Shown here: positions 37,732 through 47,371 of the stretch, in pieces
How the letters are laid out: each line of letters opens with the position of its first letter
Position numbering within the stretch: position 1 is the stretch's first letter
DNA from: Porticoccaceae bacterium
GTDB lineage: Bacteria > Pseudomonadota > Gammaproteobacteria > Pseudomonadales > Porticoccaceae
Assembly: GCA_018663035.1 (NCBI GenBank)
Contig: JABJEX010000069.1
Span: forward strand, 1 to 58,399
Length of the DNA: 58,399 nucleotides
Direction: 5' to 3'
Position numbers and translations under genes: made by a program
Notes under the pieces: model-generated
What the model was told of the DNA's origin: nothing
Databases searched by the model: none
What the model saw: the letters and a program-made list of their open reading frames with translations, nothing else

Positions 37732-39090
37732 ATGGAGTTGTTACAAACTATTTTTTATACCTTTATCGCCCTTGGCGTTTTGGTGACCTTTCATGAGTTT
37801 GGTCATTTTTGGGTGGCGAGACGCTGTGGCGTCAAGGTAGAGCGTTTCTCTATTGGCTTCGGCACTCCGCTACTCAGATGGCGTGATAAACAGGATACTG
37901 AATTTGTGCTGGCGCTGCTGCCCTTAGGTGGTTATGTCAAGATGCTCGATGAGCGAGAGGGAAACGTATCTGAAGAGGATTTGGCTTTTTCATTCAATCG
38001 CAAATCAGTTTGGCAGCGTATTGCGATCGTGCTTGCTGGTCCTGTTGCTAACTTCCTGTTGGCCATTGCTGCGTTTTGGCTGATTTTCCTTTCCGGGGAA
38101 CAGGGTTTAGCGCCTGTGGTGGGCGACGTCAAAGAGGACTCCCTCGCCAGTCGCTCCGGTTTTGAGCCCGGTATGGAAATTATCGCGGTTAATGGCATTG
38201 AAACCGGCACCTGGAGCGCGGTTTCGCGACAACTTTTCCCCTTTATAGGAACCAGTGGTGAAATTCCGCTTACGGTTACCTACGCTGATTCTGATCTCAG
38301 ATACGATCTGTCAATTTTCATTGAAAGCTGGCTGAGGGACGCTGAAGACCCATCGCCGCTTCGTGAGTTGGGAATTAGCGCGCCCTTTGTTATGGACAGT
38401 CTGAGCCTAGCTGTGGTGTCGGAAGATGGCGCCGCTTATGCGGCTGGTCTGCGAGTTGGCGACCAGCTACTAACGCTTAATGGCGCAGAGATTAAGGACA
38501 TCAATCAGTTTATTGAGTATATCGCTGACAGCGCAGGTACTGAGGTCGAGCTTGGTATCAAACGTCAAGAGCAGCTTCTTACTATAGCGGCAAGTCCCAG
38601 AGCTACCGAACGTGAGGGACAGTTGGTCGGCCAGCTGGCTGTGCAGTTAGCATCCAGTGGAAAGTACCCAGACGAACTTGTCCGCAAAGTTGATTACAGC
38701 ATTTTGGGCGCGGCTGTGCGTGGTATCAACGAGACATTAGACACGTCTGTCTTTGTAGTTAAGTCTATAGGCAAGCTATTGGTTGGCGATCTATCGCCAA
38801 AAAATCTCAGTGGCCCAATCACTATCGCTAAGGTGGCGGGAGATAGCGCAAAATCTGGATTAGACAATTTTATTCGCTTTGTCGCTATTCTCAGTATAAT
38901 GCTCGGCGTTATGAATCTATTGCCTGTCCCTGTATTGGATGGTGGTCATCTGATGTATTACTTAATTGAGGTGGTAAAGGGTTCTCCGGTGTCAGATCAG
39001 GTTCAGATGCTGGGGTATAAAGTAGGATTTGCCATGTTGATGGGGTTAATGGTTTTTGCCACTTACAACGATGTTACGCGGACATTTTAA
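37732..39090 (+). CDS. rseP: Site-2 protease RseP
   Basis: Intramembrane zinc protease cutting anti-sigma factor RseA and clearing signal-peptide remnants in the inner membrane. The 452 residues carry H21-E22-F-G-H25 in the first helix, two PDZ domains in the periplasmic part (about 110-300), and N-L-L-P-V-P-V-L-D-G-G-H in the late membrane helix with the third zinc ligand. All active-site motifs are intact. Location between dxr and bamA is the standard envelope-biogenesis order. Confidence 0.96.
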   Translation: MELLQTIFYTFIALGVLVTFHEFGHFWVARRCGVKVERFSIGFGTPLLRWRDKQDTEFVLALLPLGGYVKMLDEREGNVSEEDLAFSFNRKSVWQRIAIVLAGPVANFLLAIAAFWLIFLSGEQGLAPVVGDVKEDSLASRSGFEPGMEIIAVNGIETGTWSAVSRQLFPFIGTSGEIPLTVTYADSDLRYDLSIFIESWLRDAEDPSPLRELGISAPFVMDSLSLAVVSEDGAAYAAGLRVGDQLLTLNGAEIKDINQFIEYIADSAGTEVELGIKRQEQLLTIAASPRATEREGQLVGQLAVQLASSGKYPDELVRKVDYSILGAAVRGINETLDTSVFVVKSIGKLLVGDLSPKNLSGPITIAKVAGDSAKSGLDNFIRFVAILSIMLGVMNLLPVPVLDGGHLMYYLIEVVKGSPVSDQVQMLGYKVGFAMLMGLMVFATYNDVTRTF

Positions 39091-39128
39091 ACCGCAAAAT
39101 ATAACTAATAACTGGGTTTAAGTATTTC

Positions 39129-41477
39129 ATGAAGCGACTCTTATCAGGCCTCTTTTTAGTCCTATTTTCTCTTTCATTTACCGTCCGTGCTGCGGTCTTT
39201 CAGGTCGAGGATATTCGTATTGAAGGCCTTCAGCGCGTGTCTGCGGGCACTGTGTTTGCCTCGCTGCCTGTAGGCGTGGGTGATTTGGTGGATGAAACTG
39301 GTATTCAGGACGCTACAAGATCTCTTTTCCGCACTGGCTATTTTGCCGATGTGGTCATGGCCCGTGAGAATGGCATACTCGTGATAGGCCTGGTTGAGCG
39401 CCCTGCGGTAACCGAGATCAATCTCGAGGGTAACAAAGCTATTGAGACTGATCAGCTTCTCGACGCACTGCGCGATAACGGCCTAGCTGAGGGGCAAATC
39501 TTTCGGCAAGTTATTCTGGAAGGCATGACGCAGGAGTTGCAGCGGCAATATGTATCTCAGGGTCGCTATGGCGCTCTGGTTAAAACCGAGGTTAAGCAGC
39601 TGCCACGCAACAGGGTGGCGGTGAACATTGATATTGATGAGGGCGACGTTGCAAAGATTCGCCACATTAATATAGTCGGCAACAAAGACTTTAGTGAAGA
39701 AGAGCTGTTGGATACCTTCGAGCAGAACACCACTGGATGGTTATCTTGGATTTCTAGTGATGACAAATATGCCCGTGAAAAACTCTCTGGCGATCTTGAG
39801 AGTCTAGAAACCTTTTATCTGGATCGGGGTTACCTGAAATTTGAGGTTGAAAGCACCCAGGTATCAATCAGCCCTGATAAAGAGTCTGTATATATCACCA
39901 TCAACATCGATGAAGGCGATGTTTATAAGATCAGTGGGATTGAGCTGTCTGGTGAGCTAAAGATTAGCGAGCCCCAGGCTAGGGCACTGATTTTGATGCG
40001 TGAGGGGATGATTTTCTCTCAGGCTCTGATGACCACCTCCAGTGAATATATCACCCGTCGACTCGGCAATGAGGGCTATACATTCGCCGAAGTTCAGGGC
40101 TACCCAGAGGTCGACGAAGAGGATAAAACCGCCACAGTCACTTTTGTGGTTACGCCAGGTATGCGAGCCTATGTGCGCCGTGTTGAGTTCCGTGGTAACA
40201 CCAAGACAGCAGATGAGGTGTTACGTCGAGAGATGCGTCAAATGGAAGGTGCCTCTGCAAATAACGCGCTGATTGAACTTTCAAAGGTGCGCTTAGAGCG
40301 TCTAGGCTACTTTAAAGAAGTCAGTGTCGAGAATCTGCCGGTTGCAGGCAGCAACGATCAGATTGATGTTGTTTACAGCGTCGAAGAGCAGCCCTCTGGG
40401 TCTGTGGGCGCCAGCGTCGGATATGCTCAGGGGAACGGTCTGATTCTGGGCGGTAACCTCAATGAAAACAACTTCCTTGGTACAGGTAAGCAGGTGGGTG
40501 TGGGTATTAACCGCAGCACGTACCAGAGTTCATTGAACTTTAGCTATACCGAGCCCTACTTTACGGTTGATGGTGTTGGTGTGGGTTACAGTGTCTACGC
40601 TCGAGAGACCGATTATGATCGTATCAACGTTGCAAGCTTTTCGACCAATACCTATGGTGCCACCGTTAACTGGAGCTACCCGATTTCCGAGATACAGCGC
40701 ATTGGGTTGGGGCTTGGTTACGAGAACCTAGACCTTAAAACAGGGCTATATGCCTCTCGAGAAATTGCAGACTTTGTTGATGCCAATGGCGACAATTTTG
40801 ATGTCTTTAGCCTTAATGTGAACTGGATGAAGTCCACATTAAACCGCGGTATTTTTGCAACCAGAGGTTCCTCGCAGCGTCTTAATTTAGATCTTACGGT
40901 ACCTGGCTCTGGTCTTGAGTATTATAAATTCGTGTACAGTGCTGAGCATTTACGTGGGCTCACTAACACCCTGACTCTTAAACTTAGAGCCGATCTAGGC
41001 TACGGCGAGAGTTACGGCGAAACCACTCAGTTGCCTTTCTTTAAAAATTTCTACGGCGGTGGCTTTGGCTCTGTGCGCGGCTTTAAGCGAAATACTCTGG
41101 GCCCGCAGGACACACCCTGTAACTTTAGAGACCCTCCCTGTAATACGTCGTTTATAGATGATCCAGACCCCATTGGTGGTAACGTTAAAGTAGAGCTTGG
41201 AGCCGAGGTTATCTTCCCGCTACCATTCCTCAAAGACCAGCGTTCGGTGCAGTCATCACTGTTCTTTGATGCGGGCAATATCTTTAACACCAAGTGTGGA
41301 GAGAGTCAGATTAGCTGTTATAAACCAGACGTAGGAGAAATGCGCTATTCTGTAGGTCTAGGAGCCACCTGGTTAAGTGGGTTTGGTCCTATTACGTTCA
41401 GCCTTGCCAAGCCGCTGAATGCAAATGAGTTTGACGAAACTGAGGTATTTCAGTTTTCTTTAGGTAATCAATTTTAA
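39129..41477 (+). CDS. bamA: Outer membrane protein assembly factor BamA
   Basis: Core of the BAM complex that folds beta-barrel proteins into the outer membrane. Of 782 residues, a signal peptide ends near V-R-A-A, five POTRA domains span about 23-420 (first seen at V-E-D-I-R-I-E-G-L-Q-R), and a 16-strand barrel ends in F, with Q-F-S-L-G-N-Q-F as the C-terminal insertion signal. G-G-F-G-S-V-R-G-F in the barrel is the conserved lid-loop VRGF motif. Cysteine pairs in C-N-F-R-D-P-P-C and C-G-E-S-Q-I-S-C may form external disulfides. Confidence 0.97.
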   Translation: MKRLLSGLFLVLFSLSFTVRAAVFQVEDIRIEGLQRVSAGTVFASLPVGVGDLVDETGIQDATRSLFRTGYFADVVMARENGILVIGLVERPAVTEINLEGNKAIETDQLLDALRDNGLAEGQIFRQVILEGMTQELQRQYVSQGRYGALVKTEVKQLPRNRVAVNIDIDEGDVAKIRHINIVGNKDFSEEELLDTFEQNTTGWLSWISSDDKYAREKLSGDLESLETFYLDRGYLKFEVESTQVSISPDKESVYITINIDEGDVYKISGIELSGELKISEPQARALILMREGMIFSQALMTTSSEYITRRLGNEGYTFAEVQGYPEVDEEDKTATVTFVVTPGMRAYVRRVEFRGNTKTADEVLRREMRQMEGASANNALIELSKVRLERLGYFKEVSVENLPVAGSNDQIDVVYSVEEQPSGSVGASVGYAQGNGLILGGNLNENNFLGTGKQVGVGINRSTYQSSLNFSYTEPYFTVDGVGVGYSVYARETDYDRINVASFSTNTYGATVNWSYPISEIQRIGLGLGYENLDLKTGLYASREIADFVDANGDNFDVFSLNVNWMKSTLNRGIFATRGSSQRLNLDLTVPGSGLEYYKFVYSAEHLRGLTNTLTLKLRADLGYGESYGETTQLPFFKNFYGGGFGSVRGFKRNTLGPQDTPCNFRDPPCNTSFIDDPDPIGGNVKVELGAEVIFPLPFLKDQRSVQSSLFFDAGNIFNTKCGESQISCYKPDVGEMRYSVGLGATWLSGFGPITFSLAKPLNANEFDETEVFQFSLGNQF

Positions 41478-41497
41478 AAATAGTTAGGAGAAGTATT

Positions 41498-42028
41498 GTG
41501 GGTAATGTGAAAGCATTTATTTTGGTTTTGTTAACTGGTCTTTTTGCACTGACGTCTGTTCATGTGGTTGCCGAAGATAAGGTTGCTGTAATTGATGTTA
41601 ATACAGCTATTTTTGCCTCTGCTGCGGCTCAGGCTCGCATTAAAGAGTCAGTAGAGAGTGCAGATTTCGTCGCTCTCAAGGCCAAACTTGACGGCGCTAG
41701 TGCGGATTTTCAGGCGCTGGCTAAAGAAGCAGAAAGCAAGCGTCTGACCTGGTCTCAGGATGAGGCTGCAGCCCACCAAAAGAAAATGGAATACGTCAAG
41801 GCTGACGCTGAGCTGGCTAGCCGTAAAATTCAGGCCGAACAGCAGCAATTGCAACAGCGTGTTCAGCAAGAGTTTATGCCTCAGTTACAGGTGGCTATTC
41901 AAGAAGTAGTGGCCGAAGAGGGTATTACGGTGTTGATTCGTCAGGAAGCGGTGATTATGGCTGCCCCAGCAAGCAACCTGACAGGCAAAGTTATCGACCG
42001 CCTGAACAACCCAAGTAAGCCTGAGTAG
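41498..42028 (+). CDS. skp: Periplasmic chaperone Skp/OmpH
   Basis: Trimeric holdase carrying unfolded outer-membrane proteins to BAM. The 176 residues start with GTG, chosen because TTAGGAG lies 7 nt upstream. They have a signal peptide of about 25 residues ending V-V-A-E, then K-V-A-V-I-D-V-N-T-A-I-F, and long charged helices (about 60-140) typical of the coiled-coil tentacles. Sequence conservation in this family is low, but position between bamA and lpxD settles the call. Confidence 0.92.
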   Translation: MGNVKAFILVLLTGLFALTSVHVVAEDKVAVIDVNTAIFASAAAQARIKESVESADFVALKAKLDGASADFQALAKEAESKRLTWSQDEAAAHQKKMEYVKADAELASRKIQAEQQQLQQRVQQEFMPQLQVAIQEVVAEEGITVLIRQEAVIMAAPASNLTGKVIDRLNNPSKPE

Positions 42029-42064
42029 CGCTTAGTCGCGTCCCAGTTTGGCTGCAACAATACA

Positions 42065-43093
42065 ATGAGTTTCGACTATTCTTTGGGCGAAATCGCCGAG
42101 TATCTCTCTGCGGAGTTGCGCGGTAACCCCGAGGTTCGCATAACCGGACTCAACACCCTGCAGTCTGCTGGTCCTGGGGAGTTGGCATTTCTGGCTAATG
42201 CTAAGTATCAGAGTCAGTTGCAGGATTGTCAGGCGCAGGCGGTACTATTGGTTGCGGCCCAGGCGGATGGGTATGCTGGAGACTGTTTAGTACTGGATAA
42301 CCCCTATCTTGGTTATGCCAGGTTAACAGCTTGGTTTGCCACAGAGCCAAAGCCGCAAATAAGCATTCACCCCAGTGCCGTTATTCACCCGACAGCAGTC
42401 ATTGCTGATGAGGTCAGTATTGGCCCCAATGTCGTGGTGGAGGCTGACGCGGTGATTGGTCGCGGTAGCTGCCTAGAAGCCAATAGTTTTGTAGGCGCTC
42501 GCACCCGTATTGGCGAGCGCTGTCGTATAGGCTCTAATGTCTCGATCTATCACGACGTGATTATGGGCACTCAGGTGCGTATTCACAGTGGCTCGGTGAT
42601 CGGCGCAGACGGTTTTGGTTTTGCTCCCGACGGGCAGGGTGGCTGGCAGAAAATCCATCAGTTAGGTGGAGTCTCTATAGGCAACAATGTTGAAATTGGT
42701 GCCTGTACCACCGTTGACCGTGGAGCTCTCGAGGATACACGCATAGGTAATGGCGTTATTATCGATAATCATGTGCAAATTGCCCACAATGTTGTGATTG
42801 GCGACAATACGGCGTTGGCAGCTTATTCTGGTATTGCTGGCAGTGCGGTGCTAGGTCGCAACTGTATTCTTGGTGGCGACGCCTGTGTGGTAGGGCATGT
42901 GACACTGTGCGACAACGTGATGCTGACAGCCAGAACACTGGTCACTAAAAACATTACCGAGCCCGGCTCCTATTCATCTGGCACTACGCCGTTAATGAAA
43001 ACTGCGGCTTGGCGCAAAAATTCCGCGCGCATTGGTCAGCTCGATGATATGGCTAAGCGGCTAAAAACAATAGAAAAAAAAGACAATAATTAG
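42065..43093 (+). CDS. lpxD: UDP-3-O-(3-hydroxyacyl)glucosamine N-acyltransferase
   Basis: Third step of lipid A synthesis, adding an N-linked 3-hydroxyacyl chain from acyl-ACP. The 342 residues have an N-terminal uridine-binding domain with L-A-F-L-A-N-A-K-Y near 44-52. A left-handed beta helix of hexapeptide repeats follows (about 100-320), including the catalytic-histidine region Q-I-A-H-N-V-V-I-G-D, and a short C-terminal helix finishes the protein. It stands in the classic skp-lpxD-fabZ-lpxA-lpxB order. Confidence 0.97.
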   Translation: MSFDYSLGEIAEYLSAELRGNPEVRITGLNTLQSAGPGELAFLANAKYQSQLQDCQAQAVLLVAAQADGYAGDCLVLDNPYLGYARLTAWFATEPKPQISIHPSAVIHPTAVIADEVSIGPNVVVEADAVIGRGSCLEANSFVGARTRIGERCRIGSNVSIYHDVIMGTQVRIHSGSVIGADGFGFAPDGQGGWQKIHQLGGVSIGNNVEIGACTTVDRGALEDTRIGNGVIIDNHVQIAHNVVIGDNTALAAYSGIAGSAVLGRNCILGGDACVVGHVTLCDNVMLTARTLVTKNITEPGSYSSGTTPLMKTAAWRKNSARIGQLDDMAKRLKTIEKKDNN

Positions 43094-43150
43094 AGTCATG
43101 GACAGGTTAGGGAACCGGTTTACTAACTAGATATAAATTGGATTGTTTTA

Positions 43151-43597
43151 ATGAACGTAAATGAAATCATGGAGTTACTCCCGCATCGATATCCATTTCT
43201 GTTGGTGGATAGGGTAACTGAGATTGTGCCGGGCGAAAGTATCGTCGCCTACAAAAATATAACCATTAATGAGGATGTATTTAACGGCCATTTCCCCGGC
43301 GCGCCTATTTTTCCCGGCGTGATGATTATTGAGGCCATGGCTCAGGTATCAGGCTTGCTAGGCTTTGCAACCACAGGCGAAAAGGCTGACGATGGAAAGC
43401 TCTATCTATTTGCCGGTGTTGAAAAGGTGCGGTTTAAGCGTCCAGTGGTGCCCGGAGATCAGCTGGTATTAACCTCGGAGATTGACAAGGTAAAACGCAA
43501 TATCTGGCGTTTTAATACCACAGCCAAGGTAGATGGTAAGACAGCCTGTGAGGCGACCTTACTCTGTGCCTATCAGGATAGAGATACCTTAGCATGA
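43151..43597 (+). CDS. fabZ: 3-hydroxyacyl-ACP dehydratase FabZ
   Basis: Hot-dog dehydratase of fatty-acid synthesis, 148 residues. [15 protein letters not shown] and [13 protein letters not shown] with the catalytic histidine, then a glutamate in I-I-E-A-M-A-Q, are visible. It competes with LpxA for 3-hydroxyacyl-ACP, so its place in the operon helps balance membrane phospholipid and lipid A. It overlaps lpxA by 4 bases. Confidence 0.97.
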   Translation: MNVNEIMELLPHRYPFLLVDRVTEIVPGESIVAYKNITINEDVFNGHFPGAPIFPGVMIIEAMAQVSGLLGFATTGEKADDGKLYLFAGVEKVRFKRPVVPGDQLVLTSEIDKVKRNIWRFNTTAKVDGKTACEATLLCAYQDRDTLA

Positions 43598-44361
43598 TTG
43601 ATCCAAGAGCCATTGTTGACCCATCGGCAGTGATTGGCGAAAACGTCAGCATCGGCCCCTGGTCGATTATAGGACCAGACGTCCAGATTGGTGACGGCTG
43701 CGAGATAGCGTCTCATGTGGTGGTTAAAGGGCCCACCATTATGGGCAGTAATAATAAAATTTATCAGTTCTCTACCATTGGCGATGATACGCCAGATCTC
43801 AAGTACAACGGCGAGCCGACTCGGCTGGTGATTGGCGATAATAATGTTATTCGCGAAGGCGTAACTATTCATCGTGGGACTGTGCAGGACAACAGCGAGA
43901 CGCGCATAGGCAATGATAATCTTCTGATGGCCTATGTTCATGTGGGGCATGACTGTATCGTTGGTGATCATGTGATTATGGTTAACAATGCGAGTATTTC
44001 TGGTCATGTTACGGTTGGAGATTGGACGATTCTTTCTGGTTACGCTTTGGTACATCAGTTTGTCCATATTGGCCCCCATTGTTTTATTGGTCCCGCTGCA
44101 TTTACCTACCATGATGTTCCTGCGTTTGTTACCGCCTTTGGCAGCCCTGCAGAGCCGCGCACGATCAATCGTGAAGGCTTAAAGCGCAGAGGCTTTAGCA
44201 CTGAGCAGATTGCGCTGGCTAATAAGGCCTACAAGTTGCTGTATAGACGAGGGCTACAGTTGGACGAAGCTATTAAAGCCATTGGTGACCTAGGCGATGA
44301 TGCGGTAATTAAAATGCTACTCAGCTCGCTCGAGAATTCAAGCCGCGGCATTATCCGCTAA
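43594..44361 (+). CDS. lpxA: UDP-N-acetylglucosamine acyltransferase
   Basis: First step of lipid A synthesis. The 255 residues have a left-handed beta helix: [14 protein letters not shown] at the start, the catalytic-histidine segment A-Y-V-H-V-G-H-D-C near 120, and G-F-S-T-E-Q-I near the C-terminal helices. Length and order fit E. coli LpxA (262). The TAA stop is immediately followed by the lpxB ATG. Confidence 0.97.
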   Translation: MIDPRAIVDPSAVIGENVSIGPWSIIGPDVQIGDGCEIASHVVVKGPTIMGSNNKIYQFSTIGDDTPDLKYNGEPTRLVIGDNNVIREGVTIHRGTVQDNSETRIGNDNLLMAYVHVGHDCIVGDHVIMVNNASISGHVTVGDWTILSGYALVHQFVHIGPHCFIGPAAFTYHDVPAFVTAFGSPAEPRTINREGLKRRGFSTEQIALANKAYKLLYRRGLQLDEAIKAIGDLGDDAVIKMLLSSLENSSRGIIR

Positions 44362-45510
44362 ATGATGACCACTCAGCCAACGGTATTTGCCATGGTTGCG
44401 GGAGAGGCCTCCGGCGATATCCTTGGCGCAGACTTAATCCGTGCGCTTAAAACGCAATTCCCCAACGCGATCTTCGAAGGTATCGGCGGCCCAAAAATGC
44501 AGGCAGAGGGCTTTCAGTCCCACTTTGAGATGGATCGTTTGTCAGTGATGGGCTTTGTTGAGCCGCTTAAACGGTTACCTGAGCTGTTATCCATCAGGCG
44601 CAGTATCGTTGAGCGGTACCTTGTTCAAAAGCCAGCTGTCTTTATTGGTATTGATAGCCCTGATTTTAATTCTGGCATTGAGCAGAGACTGCATCGCGCT
44701 GGCGTGAAAACCGTCCACTATGTCAGCCCCTCTGTGTGGGCTTGGCGGCAGGGAAGAATTAAAAAGATTAAGAAGTCTGTAGATTTAATGCTCTGTCTGC
44801 TGCCCTTTGAAGCAGGCTTCTACAAACAGCATCAGGTGCCTGTTCGTTTTGTTGGCCATCCTCTGGCGGGGCAAATGGCCGAACAACCAGACACTCAGGC
44901 GGCGCGTTCTAGGCTTGGGCTTAACCCCGATCGCCCAGTGCTCTGTATTATGCCTGGCAGCAGATCCGGCGAAGTAGAGTTGCTTGGGGAGCTTTTTTTA
45001 GACACGGCCTGCGCTGTGCAGGCGCAATTAGGCACTGATTTGCAGCTGGTAATACCCGCAGCCAACCAGGCTCGGTATCAGCAGATAAGCGATATACTCT
45101 CGACTAAACAGGGTCTCAGCGTCGAGTTGTTGATGCAGAATTCGCATTTGGCCATGGAGGCTGCCGACGCAGTTTTGCTTGCTTCTGGCACCACTGCGCT
45201 CGAAGCGATGTTGCTCAAAAAGCCAATGGTGGTGAGTTATAGACTTGGCGCACTAACCTACAGATTGGTGTCACCATTTATTAAAACTCCCTACGCCTCA
45301 ATACCCAACCTGCTGGCCAATAAAATGCTGGTACCGGAACTTATTCAAGCTAATGCCTCAGTTGAACAGCTTACGCAGGCGGTGATTGATGCTTTTGACC
45401 CTGGCAATAGAGAGCAGTTGGTTGATCAATTTAGTCAGCTCCATCAACAGCTGCGGTTAGATTCTGGCGCTATTGCTGCCGATGCTATTGCCGAGTTAAT
45501 TGACCTATGA
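44362..45510 (+). CDS. lpxB: Lipid A disaccharide synthase
   Basis: Glycosyltransferase (family GT19) joining UDP-diacylglucosamine to lipid X. The 382 residues include [11 protein letters not shown] near 11-21, I-D-S-P-D-F-N with the catalytic aspartate, Y-V-S-P-S-V-W-A-W, and M-P-G-S-R-S-G-E-V near 195. It ends by overlapping rnhB (ATGA-type). This is a peripheral inner-membrane enzyme. Confidence 0.97.
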   Translation: MMTTQPTVFAMVAGEASGDILGADLIRALKTQFPNAIFEGIGGPKMQAEGFQSHFEMDRLSVMGFVEPLKRLPELLSIRRSIVERYLVQKPAVFIGIDSPDFNSGIEQRLHRAGVKTVHYVSPSVWAWRQGRIKKIKKSVDLMLCLLPFEAGFYKQHQVPVRFVGHPLAGQMAEQPDTQAARSRLGLNPDRPVLCIMPGSRSGEVELLGELFLDTACAVQAQLGTDLQLVIPAANQARYQQISDILSTKQGLSVELLMQNSHLAMEAADAVLLASGTTALEAMLLKKPMVVSYRLGALTYRLVSPFIKTPYASIPNLLANKMLVPELIQANASVEQLTQAVIDAFDPGNREQLVDQFSQLHQQLRLDSGAIAADAIAELIDL

Positions 45511-46151
45511 AAGGTGCAAAAGGCAACAAAGCCGATAAATTAAAGCCCTGGATCAAACCTGCAGGTGTCAACTTGCTAGCTGGCGTCGACGAGGTTGGTC
45601 GCGGCCCACTGGCTGGCGATGTGGTAACCGCTGCGGTTATTCTGCCCGCAGGTCACAGAATTGAGGGTTTGGCGGACTCAAAGGCGCTGTCCCCAACCCA
45701 AAGAGAGAATCTTTATAAGGATATAATCAGTCATGCCAGTTGCTGGAGCATAGGCCGAGCCTCAGTCGAGGAAATTGATCGCTTTAATATCCTTCAGGCC
45801 ACGCTTATGGCGATGCGCAGGGCGGTGATGGGGCTTAGGATTCAGCCCGACTATGTCGCTGTGGACGGCAACCGCGTGCCGCAGTGGGAGTATGCATCTG
45901 AGGCTGTAGTCAAGGGTGATGGCCGCGTAGAGGTAATCAGTGCAGCATCTATTCTGGCAAAGGTCGTTAGAGATCGAGAAATGCTAGAAATGGATGCTAA
46001 GTACCCGGGCTATGGCTTTGATAGCAATAAAGGCTACGGGACAGCGCAGCATCTAGAGGCGCTGCAACGCAAAGGTCCCACACCTATCCATCGGCGCTCC
46101 TTTGCGCCAGTCAGAGATGAATTACAGCTTGAGCAGTCATCTCTTTTTTGA
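45507..46151 (+). CDS. rnhB: Ribonuclease HII
   Basis: Removes ribonucleotides and RNA primers from DNA. The 214 residues contain the active-site [12 protein letters not shown] near 27-38 and further acidic residues in V-A-V-D-G-N-R. A basic N-terminal extension of some 15 residues ([10 protein letters not shown]) precedes the conserved core. It begins inside the end of lpxB. Unlike the common order, dnaE does not follow directly: a KAS III gene is placed between. Confidence 0.96.
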   Translation: MKGAKGNKADKLKPWIKPAGVNLLAGVDEVGRGPLAGDVVTAAVILPAGHRIEGLADSKALSPTQRENLYKDIISHASCWSIGRASVEEIDRFNILQATLMAMRRAVMGLRIQPDYVAVDGNRVPQWEYASEAVVKGDGRVEVISAASILAKVVRDREMLEMDAKYPGYGFDSNKGYGTAQHLEALQRKGPTPIHRRSFAPVRDELQLEQSSLF

Positions 46152-46279
46152 TGGTCGAGCGCAGCATCGAGTTAATTTGCTCTCAGGGGCGTAAAAAGCC
46201 AGTTAAGGCTTGAGTTCACAGCCGTCAGGCATTACATTCAAATGTATAAAAACAACCAAATAATTTGGGAATTATTGCA

Positions 46280-47371
46280 GTGAATTACGCACAGATTACC
46301 GGTTGGGGAAAGTATGCGCCGCCCCTCCTAATGACCAATGATGACATGGCAAAAATAGTTGAAACCAGTGATGAGTGGATATTCTCTCGCTCTGGTATTC
46401 GTCAACGTCATTACAGCCATGTTTCCACGGGCGAGATGTCATGGTTAGCCGCAGAGCGAGCACTGGCGGCAGCAGGCACAGATGCGGCAGATATAGATCT
46501 CGTGCTGTTGGGCTCAACGACCCCAGAAGAGATATGCCCCAATACGGCTAGCTTTATTAAAAACAAACTGGGTGCCACCAAGGCTGCGGCTTTTGACCTC
46601 AACTCGGCCTGTACCAGTTGGTTGTACGCATTGAATGTTGCCACAGATATGATCAAGGCGGGGTCCGTCAAAAAGGCGCTGGTTATAGGTGCAGAGCGTA
46701 TCTCGTTGGCCATGGACTGGAGTAAGCGTGAGTCCTGTTTTCTGTTTGGTGATGGTGCTGGCGCTGTGGTGATTGAGGCTACAGAGCAGAAGTCTGGTCT
46801 GCTCTCTGCACATATGAGTTGCGTTCCAGACAGTAGAGAGTGCTTGCATCTACCCAGCTGGGGCATGTCGCCGCTGCACCTTACTGGAGGCATCCATGTA
46901 TCGTTAAATTTTGAAGGCCAAGAAATCTTCAAAAGTGCGGTAAAAGGAATGGCGGATTCGATTGCCGAGGTGTTAGATCGAGAGGGTTTGACAGCGGCAG
47001 ATATAGATCTGTTTGTACCCCATCAGGCCAATGTGCGGATTATTCAATCTCTGGCTAAACGTTTGAATTTCCCGATGGAAAAAGTAGTCGTCTGTATAGA
47101 TGAATATGCCAACACCAGTGCTGCAGCAATTCCTCTGGCACTTTGTGACGCGCTGTCAGACGGCAGGGTCAAGCCGGGCATGAATATCCTTACCGCCTCA
47201 TTTGGCGCAGGCCTTACCTGTGGTGCTGGCGTTATTCGCTGGGGCGACAGGGTTGAGCCTGTCGGTCAGTCAGACGCTGAGATTCCACCTTATGAGGGTA
47301 CGGTGTTTGACTTAATGAAAGAGAGTTTTGCCTATTACGGGGTTGATGCCGAGCACCTGCTAACTAAATGA
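46280..47371 (+). CDS. Beta-ketoacyl-ACP synthase III family protein (FabH-like)
   Basis: Thiolase-fold condensing enzyme. About 363 residues from GTG 46280, with GGGA 9 nt upstream; the frame opens from TTG 46265. Family motifs are T-S-D-E-W-I-F-S-R-S-G-I-R near 29-41, the catalytic C111 in D-L-N-S-A-C-T-S-W, H in V-P-H-Q-A-N, and N in Y-A-N-T-S-A-A. The triad is intact. It is longer than E. coli FabH (317) because of a C-terminal tail after G-V-I-R-W-G. It lies between rnhB and dnaE and overlaps dnaE by 4 bases. It may start fatty-acid synthesis, or make a special ketone or ketoacyl product; which is not visible from the sequence. Confidence 0.9.
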   Translation: MNYAQITGWGKYAPPLLMTNDDMAKIVETSDEWIFSRSGIRQRHYSHVSTGEMSWLAAERALAAAGTDAADIDLVLLGSTTPEEICPNTASFIKNKLGATKAAAFDLNSACTSWLYALNVATDMIKAGSVKKALVIGAERISLAMDWSKRESCFLFGDGAGAVVIEATEQKSGLLSAHMSCVPDSRECLHLPSWGMSPLHLTGGIHVSLNFEGQEIFKSAVKGMADSIAEVLDREGLTAADIDLFVPHQANVRIIQSLAKRLNFPMEKVVVCIDEYANTSAAAIPLALCDALSDGRVKPGMNILTASFGAGLTCGAGVIRWGDRVEPVGQSDAEIPPYEGTVFDLMKESFAYYGVDAEHLLTK

